Source: Gilliamella bombi
Lineage (GTDB): Bacteria; Pseudomonadota; Gammaproteobacteria; Enterobacterales; Orbaceae
DNA length: 64,000 nucleotides
Direction of reading: 5' to 3'
Assembly: GCF_900103255.1 (NCBI RefSeq)
Contig: NZ_FMWS01000020.1
Span: forward strand, 157-64,156
The notes beneath the pieces are model-generated. The model saw nothing but the letters and a program-made list of their open reading frames with translations. It made no database searches and was not told the origin of the DNA. Position numbers and translations under genes: made by a program. This document shows, piece after piece, positions 8,920-18,211 of the stretch (within the stretch, counting starts at the first letter, position 1; the number at the start of each line of letters is the position of its first letter).

Positions 8920-9065
8920 TCACCTAGAAAATGACGCTATCTGTATCCCGTGTTTTATATTCAATGGGAGCATGTTATTTAATGTTTGATGAGATCTTTC
9001 AGTGCAATAAATGGCTAGACAACTGACCATAAAGCGGTTAGCCAAATCAGTGACGGTGATTTTTC
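8920..9065 (-). mobile_element. second decayed transposase C-terminal remnant
   Basis: The minus strand is open for roughly 45 codons and contains CTERSHQTLNNMLPLNIKHG, which resembles the Y..ER.HQ.LN..TP stretch at the end of IS3-type transposases. It ends at a stop at 8920-8922. An in-frame stop just upstream and lack of a start show that it is not functional. It is separate from the remnant at 8555-8870 because both contain an equivalent C-terminal motif. Confidence 0.4.
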
Positions 9066-9199
9066 TTTATGATATAGGCATCATCATCTGTTTGGGATAC
9101 AGAGTTATGTCTATGCATTACAATTGTTTTTCAAATTACGGTAAACAACGCAAGTCATTCCTACAAATACTTAATGTGCTATCACTTAACACATTTTAA

Positions 9200-9220
9200 C
9201 CAGCAGCGTTCAACTGCTGG
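9200..9220 (-). terminator. likely terminator of the galactitol operon
   Basis: CCAGCAG and CTGCTGG form a perfect 7-base stem around a 7-base loop. On the minus strand it lies about 50 bases beyond the aldolase stop codon. The following sequence TTAAAAT is only partly T-rich, so termination strength is uncertain. Confidence 0.5.
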
Positions 9221-9271
9221 TAATGAATTGTACGTTCTTGCTAATTCAAAACAACGCCTTGATCTTTCATA

Positions 9272-10129
<858 letters not shown>

Positions 10130-10147
10130 TTAATCCTCATTAATCTG

Positions 10148-11092
10148 TTATTTTGCAATGATTTTGGTGACTTTAACGTGTTGATAATACTTGTCATAAT
10201 TATCCATATTGACAAAACCGGTTTGCGATTCCATTGCATTTAGCATTCCCATAGTCATCGCACGTTTAAGCATTACCTCTACAGCTTCATTTTCATGAAT
10301 GCTAACAGCAAGCCCAGCTAACGTAACATCACCCGATCCAACAGGATTAACCACGTTAATTTTAGGAATTGAAACTTGGTAATAATTGTGATGACAACGA
10401 GCAAAAGCACCGTTTTTACCTAATGAGATGATGATAAAAGCAATATCATTTAGTAAAGGATGATTAACGGCTTTAACTAATGAAGTTACATCATTTGGAT
10501 CGATATCCATTTGAATAATCTGCTGTAGTTCATCTTTATTGGGTTTGATTAAAAAAGGTTTATTTTTAGAGATGAGCGTTTCTAATAACATCTTACCGGA
10601 TGAGTCTAGCAATACAGGGATCTGATACTTATTTGCCTTTTCAATTAATTGAGTATAAAAACCGACTGGAAATCCTTGTGGCAATGACCCTGAAATAGCA
10701 ATAACCTGCGCTTGGCTAAGCAAATTTAGGTAGTGTTCCAGAAAAACATTGACATCATGATTATCTAATACTGGCCCTGACTCTAGGATTTCAGTTTGAT
10801 TTCCCTCATGTAAAATGGCAATACAGTTTCTTGATTCATGTTGGGTGATATAAAAGTTGTAATTAATATTATCGTTATCTAATTGTTTTTGAATATACTC
10901 GCCCGTTGTTCCACCAATAATGCCTGATGCAAGAACAGGAATACCTGAGTATTTAATGCCTCGAGTTACATTAAGCCCTTTACCTCCTGCGGTTTTTTTT
11001 ACCTCTGAAACTCGATTAATATCATTAATCGCTAATTTATTTAATGGATACGATATATCCACCGAAGGGTTCATCGTAATTGTTAATATCAT
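10148..11092 (-). CDS. tagatose-6-phosphate kinase, PfkB family (LacC-like)
   Basis: A ribokinase/PfkB-fold sugar-phosphate kinase of 314 residues. The start MILTITMNPSVDISYPL and the TAGGKGLNVTRG motif near residue 34 are characteristic of the LacC/FruK/PfkB branch. The C-terminal catalytic motif is NPVGSGDVTLAG with the base Asp. In this operon it would phosphorylate tagatose-6-phosphate, the product of GatD, to the bisphosphate used by the aldolase. In E. coli K-12 the gat operon has no such gene and relies on general phosphofructokinase. 1-Phosphofructokinase activity is the alternative; neighbours argue against it. Confidence 0.82.
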   Translation of the reverse strand: MILTITMNPSVDISYPLNKLAINDINRVSEVKKTAGGKGLNVTRGIKYSGIPVLASGIIGGTTGEYIQKQLDNDNINYNFYITQHESRNCIAILHEGNQTEILESGPVLDNHDVNVFLEHYLNLLSQAQVIAISGSLPQGFPVGFYTQLIEKANKYQIPVLLDSSGKMLLETLISKNKPFLIKPNKDELQQIIQMDIDPNDVTSLVKAVNHPLLNDIAFIIISLGKNGAFARCHHNYYQVSIPKINVVNPVGSGDVTLAGLAVSIHENEAVEVMLKRAMTMGMLNAMESQTGFVNMDNYDKYYQHVKVTKIIAK

Positions 11093-11273
11093 ATTTTCTC
11101 CTACGCATTGATATCGTTGGGAGAAATAACAAGCTTAAATGATCACTACCATTAAATCGACTTGGCTAGAAGCAAAAATTTTTATCATTTAGGGTATCGA
11201 ACCTAAACGAGTAATGGTTTTTAATATTTATGACCAATTAAGATATAAAAACACACGAGTGTAAGCACAAATA

Positions 11274-12047
11274 TTAAACCGCTATTAATTTAATACCTTT
11301 TACCACAAATTCTTGTTTACAGCTACTGTCAACATCAGTATCAGTAATAATGGTATCAAGTTGGCTAAGTGGTAACACAACATTAATCCCATTACGACCA
11401 AATTTTGATGAATCGAGCACGGCAATCACATTTTTGGCGACATTAGCCATAACACTGCTGATAGTGTAACCTTCGTTAAACGTTGTTATTCCTCTTTTTG
11501 CATCAATTCCATCTGCACCAACAAACAAAATATCAGCAGAGATGCCAGTTAACGATTGCTCAGCAATTTTTCCATGAAAAGAACGCGTTTTATGTCTAAG
11601 TGTACCACCACACATAAATAGCATAATGTCACTATTGTCTGATAATATAAATGCAGAAGTAAGACTATTGGTAATCACAGTAATATGCTTCAATTTTACG
11701 AGTTCTTCAGCTATCAACATGGTTGTACTACCACTATCTAAAATAATAGTGTCACCTTCTTTAACATGTTTAACCGCTTCAATTGCAATACGTTTTTTAG
11801 CTTCTATAAATCGCTGATAACGTTCTTCTAATTGCAGTTCTTTAAATGATTTTAAGTCACCGTTATTTATGATTTTGGTTGCTCCGCCATGAAATCGTGT
11901 TAGCACTCCTTGTTTTTCTAGCAATCTCAGATCGGTTCTGGTTGTGACCTCAGAAACATTGAACTGTTCCGACAAATCAGAAACTAACACAGTTCCTTTC
12001 ATATTAAGAAGTACTACTATCTGTTGGCGTCTTTCACTTGCATTCAT
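11274..12047 (-). CDS. gatR: DeoR-family repressor of the galactitol genes (GatR-like)
   Basis: A 257-residue DeoR/GlpR-type regulator. The N-terminal winged helix (about residues 4-60) contains VSDLSEQFNVSEVTTRTDLRL followed by the RFHGGA motif that ends the DeoR DNA-binding domain. The rest is the sugar-phosphate isomerase-like effector domain (ILDSGSTTMLIAEEL; VITNSLTSAF; FVGADGID). It sits inside the cluster between gatD and the kinase. TTCGAA motifs that occur before gatA and just before this gene are plausible operators. The inducer is probably a phosphorylated intermediate of the pathway. Confidence 0.83.
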   Translation of the reverse strand: MNASERRQQIVVLLNMKGTVLVSDLSEQFNVSEVTTRTDLRLLEKQGVLTRFHGGATKIINNGDLKSFKELQLEERYQRFIEAKKRIAIEAVKHVKEGDTIILDSGSTTMLIAEELVKLKHITVITNSLTSAFILSDNSDIMLFMCGGTLRHKTRSFHGKIAEQSLTGISADILFVGADGIDAKRGITTFNEGYTISSVMANVAKNVIAVLDSSKFGRNGINVVLPLSQLDTIITDTDVDSSCKQEFVVKGIKLIAV

Positions 12048-12059
12048 AATATTTCCTTT

Positions 12060-12065
12060 TTCGAA
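12060..12065. promoter_or_regulatory. TTCGAA motif, possible GatR operator, in front of gatR
   Basis: TTTTTCGAAAATTTT contains the same TTCGAA core that occurs three times in front of gatA. It lies about 12 bases upstream of the gatR start codon. Six bases alone are weak evidence; the repetition at both regulated ends of one cluster is what makes it notable. Confidence 0.35.
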
Positions 12066-12141
12066 AATTTTTTAGCAGTGTATAACAAACAGAATCAAAA
12101 GATAAGATTTCATTTTCAATCGCTGACTTAAATCAAAATAA

Positions 12142-13185
12142 TTACATGCAATTTAATAAAATTTTGCCATTCATAGGACGACCATTTAAGGCAGTCACTT
12201 GTTTAATAAATGAATCAAATTCCTCTATGCCAGCAATCAGCTCATCAAGTTTAATTTTTCCATCCATAAAGTACTGACTTACTAATTGCCACTCTTTACC
12301 TGGCCATGGCGCTGAATAGTTCATCCAACTGCCTAAAATTTGTAACTCTTTTCGTAAAATCAGTCCAAATGTTTTTTCTGGAAGTGTAATATCATGATGA
12401 AGTGTACCCACCAAGGCTATCTTCGCTCTAGGGCCTGCAATTTCAATGGCTAAGTTGACCGTAACTGGTGAACCCGCCGTTTCTAATACAATTTGATCAA
12501 AGCGAGATAAAGATAAAGCTTGGTAAATCGCATCGGTGCTAAGATCTTGAGAATGATATACCATATCAGCGCCTAGTTGTTTGGCTAGATCGAGGCGCTG
12601 CTGGTTAATATCAAGCACCGCAACTGATTTTGCCCCCATTGCCTTGGCACATTGCATAGCAAGTAATCCAATTGTGCCACCGCCAACGATGACAACATTT
12701 TTGCCCTCACATCCATTAGCCAATAACAAAGCATGCATTCCAACAGTCATTGGTTCAAAAAATGCACCCTCAAGCGGGCTGATACCTTTAGGTAATTTAA
12801 ACGCATTTTTCTTATCTAACACAATATACTCAGCAAAACCGCCTGTTATCCTTGAACCAACAAAAGTATAATTCTTACAAAGTGAATAATAATGATTTTG
12901 GCATTCATCACATTTAAAACATGGTAACAATGGCACGCAAGATATTAAATCATCAATCTCAAATTCAGTCACACCACACCCAATTTCAACAACTGTGCCA
13001 CTAAATTCATGTCCCAATGTAATGGGATAAAAATGAGCACCATGGTGAAATATACGCGGAATATCTGAACCACATAAACCACAATAAGCCACTTTAACTA
13101 AAATTTGATCTGGAGATGTTATTTTGGGCATTTCTATATTTTGTATAGATAAAGCTCCCCCTTCATTGACAACAACCGCTTTCAT
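12142..13185 (-). CDS. gatD: galactitol-1-phosphate 5-dehydrogenase GatD
   Basis: Zinc-dependent medium-chain dehydrogenase that oxidises galactitol-1-phosphate to tagatose-6-phosphate with NAD. It is 347 residues, as in E. coli. The catalytic zinc motif is CGLCGSDIPR, with GHEFSGTVVEIG following; the structural zinc lobe has four Cys in CFKCDEC and a later SLCKN; the cofactor motif is VIVGGGTIGLLA. It lies between the PTS membrane component gene and the regulator gene. Other sorbitol or threonine dehydrogenases of this superfamily look similar, and the assignment rests largely on the PTS genes beside it. Confidence 0.9.
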   Translation of the reverse strand: MKAVVVNEGGALSIQNIEMPKITSPDQILVKVAYCGLCGSDIPRIFHHGAHFYPITLGHEFSGTVVEIGCGVTEFEIDDLISCVPLLPCFKCDECQNHYYSLCKNYTFVGSRITGGFAEYIVLDKKNAFKLPKGISPLEGAFFEPMTVGMHALLLANGCEGKNVVIVGGGTIGLLAMQCAKAMGAKSVAVLDINQQRLDLAKQLGADMVYHSQDLSTDAIYQALSLSRFDQIVLETAGSPVTVNLAIEIAGPRAKIALVGTLHHDITLPEKTFGLILRKELQILGSWMNYSAPWPGKEWQLVSQYFMDGKIKLDELIAGIEEFDSFIKQVTALNGRPMNGKILLNCM

Positions 13186-13286
13186 GTTATTTTCCTTTAT
13201 TGGTAAACAAATTACGTTGATGTATTGCTTTCACTCGTTACTGAGTGAAAGCTTTCTGATTGATTTTGGTGATGACTGTTTTGGGA

Positions 13287-14669
13287 TTATTTTATTACTC
13301 CATCTTCTTGATATAATGATTGATTTTTTAAAAATAACTGGTATTTTTGTGCACGTTTCCATGTCAAAAATAAGCAGAAAAGGTAAAACAATCCAATAAG
13401 GGCAAAACCAATAGGTTGTTTCAAGTTGACCAACTGAACCATAAGATAAGTAATGGGTGACCCACCTTGATCCATTGCACCAACTGAAATACCATTATTC
13501 GTAGCCATCGTGCCTACATTAATGGCTAGTTGAGTAGTCAATGGAACCATTTGGGTGGCAATCCAAAGTGTAATGGCGATAATGATAGAACCAGAAATAA
13601 TGATTCTAAACAGGTTACCTTGATGAACCGCTACTCCCATTGCGATAAAAAAGCCAATAGTTGCCAGATCACCAAAAGGTAAAACTTCATTACCAGGTAG
13701 GATGATGGCGATAAAAATACTTAATGGAATAAATATTAAACTTGCCGATACTACCGTTGAATGTCCTAATAACAATGCTGGATCTAAACCAATAAGAAAA
13801 TCTTGCCCACCAAATTTTGATTGCAAATGTTTACGAGCTTGTTTAGAGATCGGTGTTAATCCATCCATAATAGGTTTAATTACGCGTGGCATTAATAACA
13901 TTACCGCTGCAGTTTGAATCGCTAGTTGTAGCGTTTCTTTCACACCATACCCTGCTAATAAACCTAATATGATGCCCATGAATAAGCCTACGGTAACAGG
14001 CTCACCAAACGCACCAAACCGCTTTTGCATATCAACAGCATTAAAATTAATCTTATTAATGCCTGGGATTTTTTCAATGACAGCGTCAACAAAAACAGCA
14101 ATTGGACCACAATATGCAGACGTACCATGAGGAACCGCAATACCGTCAAGCTCAAAAAAATTTTTGGTATCTTTGGCAAACCAATCACCCAGTTTATAAG
14201 CAATAATGGCATGAACAATAACCCCTACAATACCAAGCCAGTAAGAGCCTGTTGCAATGTAAACAAGCGCGCCAGTAAATGTCATGTGCCATATATTCCA
14301 AATATCAACATTAACAACCCTAGTTAATCTTAAAACTAACATAATAATATTTACTGCAATAGCGATGGGAATGGCTACTAAAGCAATTTGTGAAGCCCAA
14401 GTCATAGGCGCTGCACCAGGCCAACCAACATCGATAACATTTAGACTAATATCAAATCTTTCAGCCATCGCTTGAGCAGCAGGCCCAACAGAACTGGTTA
14501 ACAAACCAACAACTAGTCCTATACCAACAAACCCTATTCCTATATGAATTCCAGCTTTTAGTGCATCACCCAACTTCATTCTTAAAGCTAATGAAAACAA
14601 GATAATCACAATGGGTAGCATCACCGATGGGCCAAGATCGAGAATGTACTGCATAATTTCAGTAAACAT
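13287..14669 (-). CDS. gatC: PTS galactitol transporter subunit IIC (GatC)
   Basis: Membrane channel of the galactitol phosphotransferase system, 460 residues with about ten to twelve hydrophobic segments. The start of the protein (IMQYILDLGPSVMLPIVIILFS after a short N-terminus) and the HGTSAYCGPIAVF and TNNGISVGAMDQGGSP segments are typical of the GatC/SgcC family. It transports galactitol while the IIB protein phosphorylates it. The gene follows gatB by four bases. Confidence 0.93.
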   Translation of the reverse strand: MFTEIMQYILDLGPSVMLPIVIILFSLALRMKLGDALKAGIHIGIGFVGIGLVVGLLTSSVGPAAQAMAERFDISLNVIDVGWPGAAPMTWASQIALVAIPIAIAVNIIMLVLRLTRVVNVDIWNIWHMTFTGALVYIATGSYWLGIVGVIVHAIIAYKLGDWFAKDTKNFFELDGIAVPHGTSAYCGPIAVFVDAVIEKIPGINKINFNAVDMQKRFGAFGEPVTVGLFMGIILGLLAGYGVKETLQLAIQTAAVMLLMPRVIKPIMDGLTPISKQARKHLQSKFGGQDFLIGLDPALLLGHSTVVSASLIFIPLSIFIAIILPGNEVLPFGDLATIGFFIAMGVAVHQGNLFRIIISGSIIIAITLWIATQMVPLTTQLAINVGTMATNNGISVGAMDQGGSPITYLMVQLVNLKQPIGFALIGLFYLFCLFLTWKRAQKYQLFLKNQSLYQEDGVIK

Positions 14670-14673
14670 AGAT

Positions 14674-14958
14674 TTATCCTTTTAAAATAGATAATATTTT
14701 TTCTTTTAGTTGATCAATACCAACCCCTGATACAAAAGGCATTCCATGAACAATTGGAATATCACCAAAATTCTGATCCATTCGGGCTGTAGTACAGATC
14801 AAATCAACATCATCAATAAAAGTATTAATTTCATTAATGCGACATTGAATAAGATCAAATTGAATATTATTCTCGTTGCACAATTCTTTTATCTCTTCAG
14901 CAGCTAAAGTGGAAGTTGCAACAGCACCACCACAAGCAACAATAATCTTCTTTTTCAT
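14674..14958 (-). CDS. gatB: PTS galactitol transporter subunit IIB (GatB)
   Basis: Small cytoplasmic phosphocarrier, 94 residues, exactly the usual size. The phosphorylated Cys is residue 9 in [13 protein letters not shown], the P-loop of the lactose/galactitol IIB fold. It receives phosphate from GatA and passes it to the sugar in GatC. It lies 15 bases after gatA and 4 bases before gatC. Confidence 0.94.
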   Translation of the reverse strand: MKKKIIVACGGAVATSTLAAEEIKELCNENNIQFDLIQCRINEINTFIDDVDLICTTARMDQNFGDIPIVHGMPFVSGVGIDQLKEKILSILKG

Positions 14959-14973
14959 AATGCCTCCTGAAAC

Positions 14974-15426
14974 TTATTGATTAAATATCACGTTATTAAA
15001 ATGATCCACAACTTCATTTTGCGGAGCGTTTAATAAAAATTGGTAAAAGTCTTTATTTTGTAAATTTGAAAAAAGCGCTTTTAATAGCTCAATTTGATCC
15101 TCAGGTGAAGTCACAACAAGTGAAATAATCAATGAAATATCAATATTGCTATCATCATCAGCTCGATTAAAAGCAACTGGGGATTGAGTGCGAATAATAA
15201 AGATTGCAGGAGTATTTGCATGTTTTGCTTCACAATGCGGAATCGCCACAGCATAACCATCAAAAGCAATACCCGTTGGAAATAATGCTTCCCTTTCGAT
15301 TAAGGCTTTTAAATGACTTTCTTTAACAATGCCCTTTTGTTGTAATTGCTCACTAATATAAGTTAATGCTTCTAATGCATTATCAAATTTAAGGTTGTTT
15401 TCGAAAAAAAGCTGAAATTTATTCAT
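14974..15426 (-). CDS. gatA: PTS galactitol transporter subunit IIA (GatA)
   Basis: A 150-residue IIA protein of the mannitol/fructose type. The phosphorylated His is residue 64 in VAIPHCEAKHA. It takes phosphate from HPr. It is the first gene of the galactitol cluster; the 249 bases upstream hold three TTCGAA motifs and a CRP site. Confidence 0.93.
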   Translation of the reverse strand: MNKFQLFFENNLKFDNALEALTYISEQLQQKGIVKESHLKALIEREALFPTGIAFDGYAVAIPHCEAKHANTPAIFIIRTQSPVAFNRADDDSNIDISLIISLVVTSPEDQIELLKALFSNLQNKDFYQFLLNAPQNEVVDHFNNVIFNQ

Positions 15427-15457
15427 ATTTGTTCTCCACTATTTTTTAGTTTATTTT

Positions 15458-15511
15458 TTCGAATTTGACTTTCGAAAACAAAACAATAACGAAAGATTAT
15501 TGCCTTTCGAA
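15458..15511. promoter_or_regulatory. cluster of three TTCGAA motifs upstream of gatA (putative GatR operators)
   Basis: TTCGAA occurs at 15458-15463, 15471-15476 and 15506-15511, and an ACGAAAG half at 15489-15495. The second and third copies read CTTTCGAA. DeoR-family regulators typically bind repeated TTTCG-type elements, and the same core stands before the gatR-type gene at 12060. The cluster begins 32 bases upstream of the gatA start codon. Inference from motif repetition. Confidence 0.5.
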
Positions 15512-15613
15512 TTAAAAAGCAAATAAGATTTTATATTTTTGTGATCGGAATCTATTTTTCAATAGTAACGCTCAACTAATAGATAATTTTCTATTTATTA
15601 ATAATTAAAAGTA

Positions 15614-15635
15614 AAACCTGATCCAGATCACAAAT
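15614..15635. promoter_or_regulatory. CRP (cAMP receptor protein) binding site
   Basis: The 22-mer centred on TGATCCAGATCACA matches the CRP consensus at about 17 positions, including the full right half TCACA and the internal GATC..GATC symmetry. It lies between the divergent gatA and gluconokinase genes, with its centre about 90 bases from the gluconokinase ATG and about 199 bases from the gatA ATG. A TATATT box at 15646-15651 could serve the gluconokinase promoter. Catabolite control of gluconate and possibly galactitol use is expected. Confidence 0.65.
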
Positions 15636-15714
15636 AAACTTTTTTTATATTGCAAATAGAGGTTAGCATGTCAAAATGTTACCCGTAACTAGTTGGATGT
15701 ACGAAGGATCAATA

Positions 15715-16242
15715 ATGACTAAAAAAAATAAACAAGTTTTTGTATTAATGGGAGTATCTGGTTGTGGTAAATCAGCTGTTGCCAAACAAGTTGCTTACAA
15801 TCTGGAGGCTGCTTTTTTAGATGGTGATTTTTTACATCCAAAGGCTAATATTTTAAAAATGCGGAGCGGTACACCTCTAAACGATGAAGATAGAATGCCT
15901 TGGCTTAGCTTAATCAGTAATGCCGTATTTGCTATGAGTAATGTTAACGATGTCTCAATTATTATCTGTTCGGCATTAAAACAAAAATATCGAGATATTA
16001 TTCGCGGTGAAAATGAAAACGTACATTTTATTTATTTGAAAGGAAGTTTCGATGTAATCGCTGAAAGACTAGCTAAACGTAAAGGACACTACCAAAAAAC
16101 AGGGATGCTACAATCTCAATTCGATACTCTAGAAGAACCAACTACTGATGAAAAAGATGTCTACAACATCAATATTGAACAACCATTAGAAAAGGTTGTG
16201 CACGATACTGAAAAAGTAATACGCACAATATGTCATTGTTAA
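15715..16242 (+). CDS. gntK: gluconokinase (GntK/IdnK family)
   Basis: Phosphorylates D-gluconate to 6-phosphogluconate. The P-loop is GVSGCGKSAVA near residue 12; the DGDFLHP and GTPLNDEDRMPWL motifs bind substrate and are diagnostic of thermoresistant-type gluconokinases. The frame opens earlier at 15676, but the ATG at 15715 has AAGGA a few bases upstream and gives the family's start, so I used it (175 residues, the usual size). The gene for phosphogluconate dehydratase follows 31 bases later, so the product feeds directly into the Entner-Doudoroff route. No gluconate permease is next to it. Confidence 0.93.
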   Translation: MTKKNKQVFVLMGVSGCGKSAVAKQVAYNLEAAFLDGDFLHPKANILKMRSGTPLNDEDRMPWLSLISNAVFAMSNVNDVSIIICSALKQKYRDIIRGENENVHFIYLKGSFDVIAERLAKRKGHYQKTGMLQSQFDTLEEPTTDEKDVYNINIEQPLEKVVHDTEKVIRTICHC

Positions 16243-16273
16243 AAAAATAGAAAAAAAATAAGACGAGGTCAAT

Positions 16274-18079
16274 GTGAATCCGACTATTCAGGCTGTAACT
16301 CAACGTATTATTGAGCGTTCTAGGGCATCTCGTACCGCTTATCTGCAAAAAATAGAAAGAGCTATGCATAAAAAAGTAACTCGATCTAGTTTACCATGTA
16401 GTAATTTAGCCCATGGTTTTGCTGCTTGTTGTAGCGATGATAAAAGTGATCTAAAAAACATTTTAAAAAGTAACATAGGGATTATTAGTTCTTATAATGA
16501 CATGTTATCAGCTCATAAACCGTATGAGTTTTATCCTGAACAAATTCGAAAAGCACTTCACGAAGTTGGCGCAGTTGGGCAAATGGCTGGTGGAGTACCT
16601 GCCATGTGCGACGGTGTAACTCAAGGCGAGCCTGGAATGGAGCTATCATTAATGAGCCGTGATGTGATTGCAATGTCGGTTGCTGTCGGGCTTTCACATA
16701 ATATGTTTGATGGTGCTCTATATCTTGGAATATGCGATAAAATTGTACCAGGTCTATTTATTGGCGCATTAACGTTTGGTCACTTACCTGCTATTTTTGT
16801 ACCTGCAGGACCTATGCCATCGGGCTTACCTAATAAAGAAAAGGTGCGTATCCGCCAGCTTTACTCAGAAGGTAAAGCTTCGCGTGAAGACTTACTTGAA
16901 TCAGAATCGGCATCTTATCACACTAGTGGTACTTGTACTTTTTATGGTACCGCAAATAGTAACCAAATGGTTATTGAATTAATGGGACTACATTTGCCAG
17001 GGACGGCCTTTGTTCATCCTGAAACAGCATTACGTTATGAATTAACCAATGCTGCTGCTAAACAAATTACTCGCCTAACCAACCAATCAGGAAACTATAT
17101 GCCTATTGGTAAAATGGTAGATGAAAAGGTGATTGTCAATGGTTTAGTTGCACTACTCGCAACTGGCGGTTCAACTAATTTAACAATGCATATTGTGGCA
17201 ATGGCTAAAGCAGCCGGCATAATTATTAATTGGGATGATATTTCAGATCTATCAACAGCAGTACCACTACTTTGCCGAATTTACCCGAATGGTCCAGCCG
17301 ATATAAACTACTTTCAAGCAGCTGGAGGGACATCTTTATTGGTTCGCGAATTATTATCGGGTGGTTTATTACATGAAGATGTTGAAACTGTAGTAGGGCG
17401 TGGACTTAGTCGTTATACTCAAGAACCTATTTTAGAAAATGGCAAACTTACTTTCCGTGAAGGTCCAACAAAATCATTAGATGACAGCGTCATTGCATCA
17501 ATCAAAAGACCATTTAATTCTCATGGTGGATTAAAAGTGATGTCAGGAAATCTTGGTCGTGCAATTATGAAAACATCAGCCGTTGCACCTGAACATCAAA
17601 TTATTGAAGCACCAGCAGTCATCTTTAATAGCCAATATGATTTAGATGCCGAATATAAAGCAGGCAAACTAAATAAAGACTGTGTAGTTGTTGTCCGTTA
17701 TCAAGGACCAAAAGCAATTGGCATGCCAGAATTGCATAAACTAATAACACCGCTAGGTGTTCTGCAAGATAAAGGTTATAAAGTTGCGTTATTAACTGAT
17801 GGTCGATTATCGGGGGCTTCAGGCAAAGTGCCCGCCGCAATTCATGTCACCCCTGAAGCTTATGATGGAGGTTTACTCAGTAAAGTTCAAGAAGGCGACA
17901 TGATCCGTGTTAATGGTCAAACTGGCGAAATAACATTATTAGTAAGCGAGGCAGAATTAGCCAAACGTGAACCTTATTCTTTCGATTTAGCGGATTCACA
18001 TCTCGGTTATGGGCGTGAACTATTTACCGTTATCCGAGAAAATTTAACTTCCGCAGAAGAAGGCGCCGTTAGTTTTTAA
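16274..18079 (+). CDS. edd: 6-phosphogluconate dehydratase Edd
   Basis: Iron-sulfur enzyme that converts 6-phosphogluconate to 2-keto-3-deoxy-6-phosphogluconate, the committed step of the Entner-Doudoroff pathway. It is 601 residues, close to the 603 of E. coli, and carries the IlvD/Edd family motifs: [14 protein letters not shown] near residue 118, [13 protein letters not shown] with a cluster Cys near 222, and [21 protein letters not shown] in the C-terminal part. The start is GTG. The partner aldolase gene eda is not in this window, unlike the edd-eda pair of enterobacteria. Confidence 0.95.
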   Translation: MNPTIQAVTQRIIERSRASRTAYLQKIERAMHKKVTRSSLPCSNLAHGFAACCSDDKSDLKNILKSNIGIISSYNDMLSAHKPYEFYPEQIRKALHEVGAVGQMAGGVPAMCDGVTQGEPGMELSLMSRDVIAMSVAVGLSHNMFDGALYLGICDKIVPGLFIGALTFGHLPAIFVPAGPMPSGLPNKEKVRIRQLYSEGKASREDLLESESASYHTSGTCTFYGTANSNQMVIELMGLHLPGTAFVHPETALRYELTNAAAKQITRLTNQSGNYMPIGKMVDEKVIVNGLVALLATGGSTNLTMHIVAMAKAAGIIINWDDISDLSTAVPLLCRIYPNGPADINYFQAAGGTSLLVRELLSGGLLHEDVETVVGRGLSRYTQEPILENGKLTFREGPTKSLDDSVIASIKRPFNSHGGLKVMSGNLGRAIMKTSAVAPEHQIIEAPAVIFNSQYDLDAEYKAGKLNKDCVVVVRYQGPKAIGMPELHKLITPLGVLQDKGYKVALLTDGRLSGASGKVPAAIHVTPEAYDGGLLSKVQEGDMIRVNGQTGEITLLVSEAELAKREPYSFDLADSHLGYGRELFTVIRENLTSAEEGAVSF

Positions 18080-18211
18080 TTCATTTATTCTGCCGCAAAT
18101 CAGCGGCAGATCCCCCCCAAATTATACTGAAACACCCCTATTTCCTGAAACTTTTTAACAAAAACTCTCTGTAAACTTGTCATTTAAAATAAATATAAAA
18201 AATAATATAAA

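Larger units (their letters stand above)
8425..9271. other. gene-free 847-base stretch with decayed transposase remnants
   Basis: No intact gene is visible between the permease and the aldolase gene. Two stretches on the minus strand carry recognisable but broken transposase C-terminal motifs (8555-8870 and 8920-9065, listed separately). A short open frame at 9011-9199 on the plus strand runs antisense to and beyond one of these and has no protein-like features. A hairpin near 9200-9220 probably ends the galactitol operon. The stretch marks past insertion and decay. Confidence 0.7.

Noticed and set aside
9011..9199. Plus-strand open frame of 62 codons
   Set aside because: It overlaps a transposase remnant on the other strand, has no ribosome site and no recognisable protein features.
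13124..13399. Plus-strand open frame of 91 codons across the gatC-gatD junction
   Set aside because: It is antisense to two well-supported genes and has no family features; it is a shadow frame.
18089..18110. Hairpin TCTGCCGC/GCGGCAGA after edd as terminator
   Set aside because: It is followed by TCCCCCCC instead of a T-tract on the plus strand and only weakly T-rich sequence on the minus strand; it could be a structure between convergent genes, but termination is not supported.
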